DNA of 64,000 nt, from NCBI RefSeq assembly GCF_009674605.1, contig NZ_WKJO01000002.1, forward strand, positions 62,001 to 126,000. Direction: 5' to 3'. The notes under the pieces are model-generated. The model had not been told where the DNA came from. It searched no databases and saw only the letters and a program-made list of their open reading frames with translations. Below are positions 59,022 to 64,000 of this stretch, in pieces. The position numbers were made by a program, and so were the translations under genes. Source of the DNA: Haloferax litoreum. Its GTDB lineage: Archaea > Halobacteriota > Halobacteria > Halobacteriales > Haloferacaceae. The first letter of the stretch is position 1; each line of letters starts with the position of its first letter.

Positions 59022-59819
59022 ATGAGTAACAATCCAGACGAGGACCCACAGTCCGTCGCAATCGAGCAACTCGAACGGTTCGGGTTGAGTGCTTACGCCG
59101 CGCGGACATTTGTCGCGCTTGCGAGCCTCGGCACGGGGACAGCCAGAGATGTCAGCCAAGTGTCTGAGGTACCACGCACTCGAGTATACGACGCGATCGA
59201 CGAGTTACACGATTGGGGACTCGTCGATATCCTCCAATCGTCGCCCAAGCAGTTCTGGGCAATCTCCGCCGAAACTGCGAGTCGGACGTTCGTCCACGAG
59301 CTAGAACACCGCACGGAACTCCTCCAGACGGCGCTCAGTGAACTCGAACCCATCGAACGACGGGCCGAACAACGCGGCGTCTGGACGGTAGACGGGCAGA
59401 CGGCGGTCACGGAGCGAGCTCTGGAGTACATCGCGAGCGCGGAAGAGGAAATCGTCTACATGACCGTCGAGGACCTCCTCACGGACGAGTTAATCGACGG
59501 GTTGGGCGAGGCCGCAGAGCGGGGTGTTTCGATTCATCTCGCCGGGGTGTCGACGGAGGTCCAAGAACACATTCAAGAGGAAATCCCCGGCGCGACGATG
59601 TTCGAATCGCTGTGGGTCTGGTCGGACACGTCGGCGGGACGACTCATGATGGTCGACGGGCGAAAAACTCTCGTGAGCGCGCTCGTCAACGGTGAGGACG
59701 CGAGTCCGTCTGACCCGCGGTCGGAGACCGCCATGTGGGGCGAGGGTGACACGAACAGTCTGGTCGTGGTTCTGAAGGCTATCTTCACCTGGCGACTCGA
59801 CACGGAGAATCCAAATTGA
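59022..59819 (+). CDS. TrmB family transcriptional regulator, copy 2
   Basis: A 265-residue relative of copy 1: 'LERFGLSAYAARTFVALASL', 'SEVPRTRVYDAIDELHDWGLVDI', 'GRLMMVDGRKTLVSAL' and 'GDTNSLVVVLKAIFTWRL'. Same domain order and length. The HTH recognition segments 'VPRTRVYDAI' are identical, so the two may bind similar operators. The HalOD1 gene at 59919 follows on the same strand. Confidence 0.88.
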   Translation: MSNNPDEDPQSVAIEQLERFGLSAYAARTFVALASLGTGTARDVSQVSEVPRTRVYDAIDELHDWGLVDILQSSPKQFWAISAETASRTFVHELEHRTELLQTALSELEPIERRAEQRGVWTVDGQTAVTERALEYIASAEEEIVYMTVEDLLTDELIDGLGEAAERGVSIHLAGVSTEVQEHIQEEIPGATMFESLWVWSDTSAGRLMMVDGRKTLVSALVNGEDASPSDPRSETAMWGEGDTNSLVVVLKAIFTWRLDTENPN

Positions 59820-59918
59820 CTGCATTCACTAGAACAACTCGACCACCGACAGCATGAACCTGTACTACCGTAATCTGCATGGCCAGACGCCTGCACCGAC
59901 GTACTGGCGGTATCACTC

Positions 59919-60272
59919 ATGACTGGCTTCGATAGGAGAGACGACTACAGCCCGGGTACCGATGCGGACGGTGTCATTCGAGCCGAGTACGACTGGTCGT
60001 CACTGCCCCCGAGCACAGCGGTTATCGAGACTGTCGCAATCGCGGCAAATCGTGAGCCCACGGCACTCGAACCGCTATACAATACGGTCGACCCAGACGC
60101 CCTCGATGCGCTCTTTGATTCCAGTGGGTGTCACTCGACTGACGGAGTCACTACCGTCTCGTTCGAGTTCGCTGGCCATGGTGTACTGTTCAGGGCAATG
60201 GGGTTGTCGTCGTTCACCCGGCCGACTAGCGACACGAATCGAAGTGACACCAGGGCGAATCTGGCATCATAG
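59919..60272 (+). CDS. HalOD1 output-domain protein, copy 2
   Basis: A 117-residue protein with 'SSLPPSTAVIETVAIAANREP' and 'PLYNTVDPDALDALFDSS', then 'VSFEFAGHGVLFRAM', the HalOD1 pattern. HalOD1 is a haloarchaeal output domain of unknown mechanism, usually attached to or beside signalling proteins. It lies 99 bases after the TrmB gene and is probably in the same unit. Confidence 0.8.
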   Translation: MTGFDRRDDYSPGTDADGVIRAEYDWSSLPPSTAVIETVAIAANREPTALEPLYNTVDPDALDALFDSSGCHSTDGVTTVSFEFAGHGVLFRAMGLSSFTRPTSDTNRSDTRANLAS

Positions 60273-60320
60273 AACTACCACTCCGGAAGACTCGTCGTCT
60301 CCCGATGAGCGACATTGGCG

Positions 60321-60656
60321 TCAGGGATTCGGCAGCGACACTGCCGCAGAGAGCGAGTCGAGCACTGTCTCGACCTGTTCGTTGGGGTGGTACCGGACGG
60401 CTCCGCTTCTGTGTTCGAACTCGACGACGCCGTACTCTGCTAACTTCGGCAGGTGGACGTGGTGTAGTTGAATGAAGAGATTTTTCCGGTCCTGCAGTGG
60501 GTCGTTCTTGGAGTCAGAACCACTACTGTGGAACTGGTCGACGATCTCGTCAACCGTCGTGGTCTCGTCAGCCTCGTGGCGCAAGTGGTGGATGATTCGT
60601 CGTCGGTGCTGGTCGGCGACAAGGTGGAGACACGCGTCGAGACTGTCGTTCGCCAT
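60321..60656 (-). CDS. Winged-helix regulator (DUF7344-like)
   Basis: A 111-residue HTH protein: 'CLHLVADQHRRRIIHHLR', 'TTVDEIVDQFHS', 'LFIQLHHVHLPKLAEYGVVEFEHRSGAVRY' (in parts). This is the ArsR-like haloarchaeal DUF7344 pattern. I start at the ATG at 60656; an upstream ATG at 60686 would add 10 residues. It is convergent with the HalOD1 gene at 59919. The target genes are unknown. Confidence 0.8.
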   Translation of the reverse strand: MANDSLDACLHLVADQHRRRIIHHLRHEADETTTVDEIVDQFHSSGSDSKNDPLQDRKNLFIQLHHVHLPKLAEYGVVEFEHRSGAVRYHPNEQVETVLDSLSAAVSLPNP

Positions 60657-61096
60657 ACTACGTCCCTCTCTCCAGAGGTGCATCAATTGCAGCGAATTTC
60701 ACACGTGAGAAGATTTTGATTATGTGAGTGACACTCGAAGCCTGCTCATCTCTGCGTCGATAGTCACTTTTTATCATACGAGTGAATGTAGACGAACCGC
60801 CTCCCCTGATGGCCGATGTCAGCCAAGTACTCAAGAACTCGTCTCTGCATAAAATTGTCCCGGCCCCACTCGTCCGTTTGTGGGAAACTACGTGTGGCCT
60901 TCCACGCTTCCTGTGTGCATGGCCTGTGGAATTTCCGTGGAGCACCGTTCAATTTTGAACATAACCGGAAGCTCGATAGAATCGGTCGATAACGGAGATT
61001 TCACCGATCAATAGCACTGCCGAGAATCTCAATCACCGGAGAATGTTCGTCACACCAGTTACGGCACTTATGTCCTTTCCGGACGTAGCTGCGAGT
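60657..61096. other. Intergenic region without a supported gene
   Basis: 440 bases. Several short open frames exist on both strands, but none has a coherent composition or a recognised motif. No hairpin or repeat stands out. Confidence 0.4.
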
Positions 61097-61354
61097 ATGG
61101 CTCGCGAAATTAAGTTCAGTGACATTTCGACTGTGCTCGATGAAATCGAGTATCCCATCGGACGGTCTACAGCAGCGGAAGAACTCTCCGATGTCAGGTT
61201 GATATTGGCCGACGGTGATACAAACCTGGGCAAATTGGTTTCTGAGACGTCACTTGAGTCGTTCGAATCGGCTGCTGATATTGAGTCCGCACTCCACAAC
61301 GTACTTCCACGGAAAGCGGTCGGGGAACCGTATCAGTCTGAGGGAGACGCGTAA
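61097..61354 (+). CDS. DUF5789 family protein
   Basis: An 85-residue acidic protein. 'MAREIKFSDISTVLDEIEYPIG' at the start, 'LILADGDTNLGKLVSETS' in the middle and 'LPRKAVGEPYQSEGDA' at the end match the small haloarchaeal DUF5789 family. I start at the ATG at 61097; the longer frame from 61043 adds residues unlike the family. The function is unknown. Confidence 0.8.
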   Translation: MAREIKFSDISTVLDEIEYPIGRSTAAEELSDVRLILADGDTNLGKLVSETSLESFESAADIESALHNVLPRKAVGEPYQSEGDA

Positions 61355-61464
61355 CCCATCGGACACTTGCTGTCTTCGATGGAACGGAGATGGTGAGATT
61401 CCGACGGAGATGTACGAGGCGTTCACGGTGGAGTACGAACGTGAGAAAGAGCGGCTTCGAACAG

Positions 61465-61737
61465 TCATTCCAAGACTTCTCGCTGCGACCCCACGAGAAA
61501 CGCGTAGAAGAACTGGGACTTCCCGTGCCCAAAGGGGTGGGACCTTGTCGCATACTCTTTACTCGCTCTGATCCCGACCAAAAGCAGCACCTGATTGCCC
61601 GTATCGGAGATGGAGTGGTAGGTTTCGGCAAGCATCGCTGGACTCCCAGTCAACAAAAACCCGCCAAATTTCAGTATCGTAATACCGGCGTTCGCGATTA
61701 ATGCGGCGATAACGACGCCGGTGCTTCCAGCAGCCAT
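61465..61737 (-). pseudogene. Truncated cation diffusion facilitator (CDF) transporter
   Basis: The first 80 residues match CDF transporters: 'VIAALIANAGITILKFGGFLLTGSPAMLAETYHSISDTGNQ' (in parts), with the metal-site motif HSISD, and 'SHPFGHGKSQFFYAFLVG'. The frame then runs into 'SQREVLE' and stops, whereas real CDF proteins have about 300 residues. The gene is cut after the second helix. Confidence 0.75.
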
Positions 61738-62196
61738 CTTGTGAAAGATAACGCCAACGGTTCAAGTCGTCGCATTTCACCGTGGATTGGGTTGTAATTA
61801 TTTGAGAGACGAATCGGCAAATTGTCCGGTGATGTTGGGCGACCGGAAATCGGATGTGAGTCGTTTCCCCCCACCGCAGGACACGTTCGACCCGTTCGAG
61901 ACGGGGAGGCCCCCGTTTTCTCTCAGTGAAGACAACAGACTGCAGTACCTACTAGTCACAACCTCGGAGGATGGACGTGTTGCGTGCCTTTTCAACGATG
62001 ATTTCGATCTCGAATCTAACTTGGTGGCGAGTCATCTGCATTCTGATTTGATTTCTCCGGAAACAGTGGGGTCTCAGGTTCGAACCGCAGCGGGTATTCT
62101 GATTCTGTCACAGTGTGGCAAACGACCAACGTCGGTGGGTGAGAAGATACCACAACCACGGTTACGCAAGGATCTATGCCGGAAACGGTTCCTCTC
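61738..62196. other. Intergenic stretch with a dispersed repeat
   Basis: A 441-base open frame (61787-62227) exists but lacks family features and runs across the repeat. I treat it as chance. The 56 bases at 62045-62100 match 37821-37876. Confidence 0.4.
62045..62100 (+). repeat. Dispersed repeat, copy 2
   Basis: The second copy of the 37821-37876 repeat, sharing TCTCCGGAAAC and GTGGGGTCTCA. It lies between the broken CDF gene and the AI-2E gene. Confidence 0.5.
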
Positions 62197-63234
62197 TCAG
62201 CCGACGGTGGAGTCCGCTCGTTCCTGAACAAACAGGTCAAGGACGACCTTCGACCCGCCGAGTATGACGGGGCCGACGAACAAGCCGATTGCCCCAAACA
62301 GAACGATTCCCCCGAAGATACCCACGACGATGGTCGCGACGTTGATCGCTCCGCTCCGGTTGATAATCGCCGGGCGAAGATAGAGGTCCGAGGAGCTGAC
62401 CACTGACCCGTAGGCAATAAACAGTATCGCTGTAGTGGGGCGACCGATTGCGAACAGGTAACCCGAAACCGGAAGCCAAACACCGAATGCCCCAACGAGC
62501 GGGAGCAACGTCAGAACAAATGTCGCCACAGTCAAGAACACAACCCCTGGCATGCCAACGAGCGCTAACCCGATTCCGAGTAGTACCGCTTGGACTCCCG
62601 CGACAGCGACGTTCCCGATAACGGACGCCCACATGAGGACGTCAAGTTCTCTGATAAGTTCCCGCTCCACACGATCAGAAAGCGGGACAATCGACTTTAG
62701 CCATGTGACGAACTGTTCACCGTCTCGCAATAACGCAAAGAGTACGAAGAGTGTCACGGTGAGGCCGATCAGCACACCAGGGAGACCGCCGACGACGGTC
62801 ACCGCGCCGGTTGCAAGACGCTGCAACCCGCTCGCGATTGGCTCTTGATACGTCGCATACAACAGATCGAAATCGATCACATAGCCAATGGCTTCGAGTT
62901 GATCCTGAACGATGTCAGGACTGAGCCCCCCTTCTTGGAGGGCGGTTAGCAACCCCAGTCCCTGCTGAATTGCGACTGTAAGAAGATACGCGATCGGGAT
63001 GAAGAGGACAACTACCGAAAGCGAGATGAGGATGAGGGCGGCTGTAGCTGAGCTCGTGTGACGCTCGAGCGTCCGTTGTGCGGGTGCGAGGACGTATGCG
63101 AGGACGATTGCGAGCAGAATATACTGAAGCTGTGTGAACACGAAAAGTAAACCGAGAACGCCGCTCACTACCGCCAAAATCGACAGTACAACATGGTCCG
63201 AAAACCAATGTTGATGGTCTCCCTGTTCAGTCAT
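62197..63234 (-). CDS. AI-2E family transporter
   Basis: A 345-residue permease with about eight helices: 'LQYILLAIVLAYVLAP', 'LILISLSVVVLFIPIAYLL', 'LPLVGAFGVWLPVSGYLFA' (in parts), and the C-terminal 'FGAIGLFVGPVILG'. Members export small molecules or cations (AI-2, Na+/H+); the role here is unknown. I start at the ATG at 63234; an upstream frame to 63258 adds 8 residues. Confidence 0.88.
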   Translation of the reverse strand: MTEQGDHQHWFSDHVVLSILAVVSGVLGLLFVFTQLQYILLAIVLAYVLAPAQRTLERHTSSATAALILISLSVVVLFIPIAYLLTVAIQQGLGLLTALQEGGLSPDIVQDQLEAIGYVIDFDLLYATYQEPIASGLQRLATGAVTVVGGLPGVLIGLTVTLFVLFALLRDGEQFVTWLKSIVPLSDRVERELIRELDVLMWASVIGNVAVAGVQAVLLGIGLALVGMPGVVFLTVATFVLTLLPLVGAFGVWLPVSGYLFAIGRPTTAILFIAYGSVVSSSDLYLRPAIINRSGAINVATIVVGIFGGIVLFGAIGLFVGPVILGGSKVVLDLFVQERADSTVG

Positions 63235-63265
63235 ATTCAGTATAGAGATTCCCCTCATCCTTGAC

Positions 63266-63622
63266 TTGTGTGTACAGAATTGGGCTACCTGTCAGTGGCC
63301 GTCACTTGATCCGAGTACTGCCAGGGTCGAAACCGGTGCAATCACGTCAGATAGCGAACTGGAGCGGCAGGGCGGCGATGGTGTCTGGGGGACCGATCAG
63401 TATGGAACCCACACAGTGGGGATCTCAAGCTCAGATGCCTCACTCGGCGTCGTCTGTGTGTACCACCCACAGATTACCAAAGATTCCGTCCTCCGTGGCG
63501 GAGACGGTCTCGACGACGAGACCGAAGAGCGACTCAATGCAGCGCTCTGGCGATATAGCGAACGGGTTTCGACGCTCATTGAAGCAGAACTCGACGAGTT
63601 CGTCCGTCAGACCCAGGGGTAA
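63266..63622 (+). CDS. DUF7539-like haloarchaeal protein, N-terminus uncertain
   Basis: A 118-residue frame from a TTG. Residues 35-118 match a haloarchaeal family: 'RQGGDGVWGTDQYGTHTVGI', 'LGVVCVYHPQITKDSVLRGG' and 'TEERLNAALWRYSERVSTLI' (in parts). The first 30 residues look out of frame, so the gene may be 5'-truncated or frameshifted. It is divergent from the AI-2E gene. Confidence 0.6.
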   Translation: MCVQNWATCQWPSLDPSTARVETGAITSDSELERQGGDGVWGTDQYGTHTVGISSSDASLGVVCVYHPQITKDSVLRGGDGLDDETEERLNAALWRYSERVSTLIEAELDEFVRQTQG

Positions 63623-63706
63623 GCCCCGATCAGATCCACGTTCGGGTGATCGTACGCATCTATTGTATCCGGCGAGGGGACCCCGTCGTCGACGGTGCGT
63701 CGGATA

Positions 63707-63982
63707 TCACACGCTGGCGCTGGAGTCGTTCATGAACGCGAACGCGATTTGCTTCGCCGTTTCCAGGTCTGCGGCGGTTCCAAGGTCACCGTCCCTCCCC
63801 GAGTGATGCACGTTGTATTCCCAAACGTTCCTGCCGTCGATGACCTCGTTGATGTATACCGCGCTTCTGGTGTGTTCCTGGCGATAGAGCACTGTGGTAT
63901 AATTGCGGCCCATGAATTCGTTGTGTGTCGTCTGCTCGGTCTCTAGCACCCAGTCTGCCGGAAGGTTCTCTTCAGAAGTCAT
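63707..63982 (-). CDS. Small haloarchaeal hypothetical protein
   Basis: A 91-residue soluble protein with 'ADWVLETEQTTHNEFMGRNY' and 'GTAADLETAKQIAFAFMNDS'. It is acidic with mixed beta and alpha composition. No recognised family or motif. The start ATG at 63982 is 18 bases inside the window edge, so the promoter is only partly visible. Confidence 0.65.
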   Translation of the reverse strand: MTSEENLPADWVLETEQTTHNEFMGRNYTTVLYRQEHTRSAVYINEVIDGRNVWEYNVHHSGRDGDLGTAADLETAKQIAFAFMNDSSASV

Positions 63983-64000
63983 GCTCCGTCACCGGCGTGG

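Noticed and set aside
61787-62227. A 146-residue open frame
   Set aside because: No homology pattern or start signal, and it runs through a dispersed repeat also found at 37821. Treated as chance.

Overview
The window comes from a halophilic archaeon (class Halobacteria). Predicted proteins are rich in Asp and Glu, and codons are GC-rich with NNC/NNG endings. Many genes have an AT-rich TATA-like box about 27 bases before the start codon and no ribosome binding site, as in leaderless haloarchaeal transcripts. Halobacteria-typical families are present: RdfA-like, archaea-specific SMC-related, HalOD1, TrmB, DUF5789, DUF5518. I cannot name the genus. No rRNA, tRNA or CRISPR array was seen.

Region 1 (1-3.4 kb): an SMC/Rad50-like ATPase cut by the left edge, an RdfA-like gene upstream of it, and an IclR regulator. 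A 22-base palindrome (ATTACAA-N8-TTGTAAT) occurs twice, before the SMC gene and before the IclR gene.

Region 2 (3.4-37 kb): a large catabolic island. It holds a cobalt-type nitrile hydratase (beta, alpha with a His-rich leader, accessory protein), two amidase-signature amidases, two M29/NicX-like metalloenzymes, and an isochorismatase-type hydrolase. It also holds an LLM flavin/F420 oxidoreductase, a flavin reductase, an MBL hydrolase, a cupin, an ACMSD-like amidohydrolase, a Rieske ferredoxin and a benzoylformate-decarboxylase-like ThDP enzyme. CoA enzymes include an acyl-CoA synthetase, an acyl-CoA dehydrogenase, an enoyl-CoA hydratase and a MaoC/MaoC/thiolase-like/DUF35 operon that looks like a side-chain retro-aldolase complex. 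An MmgE/PrpD protein, an SDR, a thioredoxin, three SnoaL-like paralogues, a Dpp/Opp-type ABC importer and two MFS transporters complete it. The simplest reading is uptake of a nitrogen-containing (nitrile or amide, perhaps aromatic) compound, nitrile to amide to acid conversion, CoA activation and side-chain shortening, under the IclR regulator. The substrate is unknown.

Region 3 (37-45.2 kb): an AT-richer insert. A 1475-residue secreted protein with a Lys/Asn-rich stretch, calcium-type TSP3 repeats, a Gly-rich membrane hairpin and a small toxin-like C-terminal domain overlaps a cytoplasmic beta-propeller gene, followed by a small unknown gene. It looks like a polymorphic toxin with candidate immunity genes. 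A roughly 320-base fold-back repeat and degraded DNA lie upstream.

Region 4 (45.2-53.5 kb): three CPBP membrane proteases, an ABC-2 exporter, two alpha/beta hydrolases, a DUF5518 protein and a winged-helix zinc-ribbon regulator.

Region 5 (53.5-57.4 kb): insertion-sequence graveyard. It contains a truncated integrase, an IS5-type transposase with one in-frame TGA, an IS4-type transposase with a stop and a frameshift, and a 17-base inverted repeat pair enclosing an AT-rich DUF6326 gene and a DUF4242 gene.

Region 6 (57.4-64 kb): two TrmB/HalOD1 gene pairs, a DUF7344-like regulator, DUF5789, a broken cation-diffusion-facilitator gene, an AI-2E family permease and two small haloarchaeal genes.
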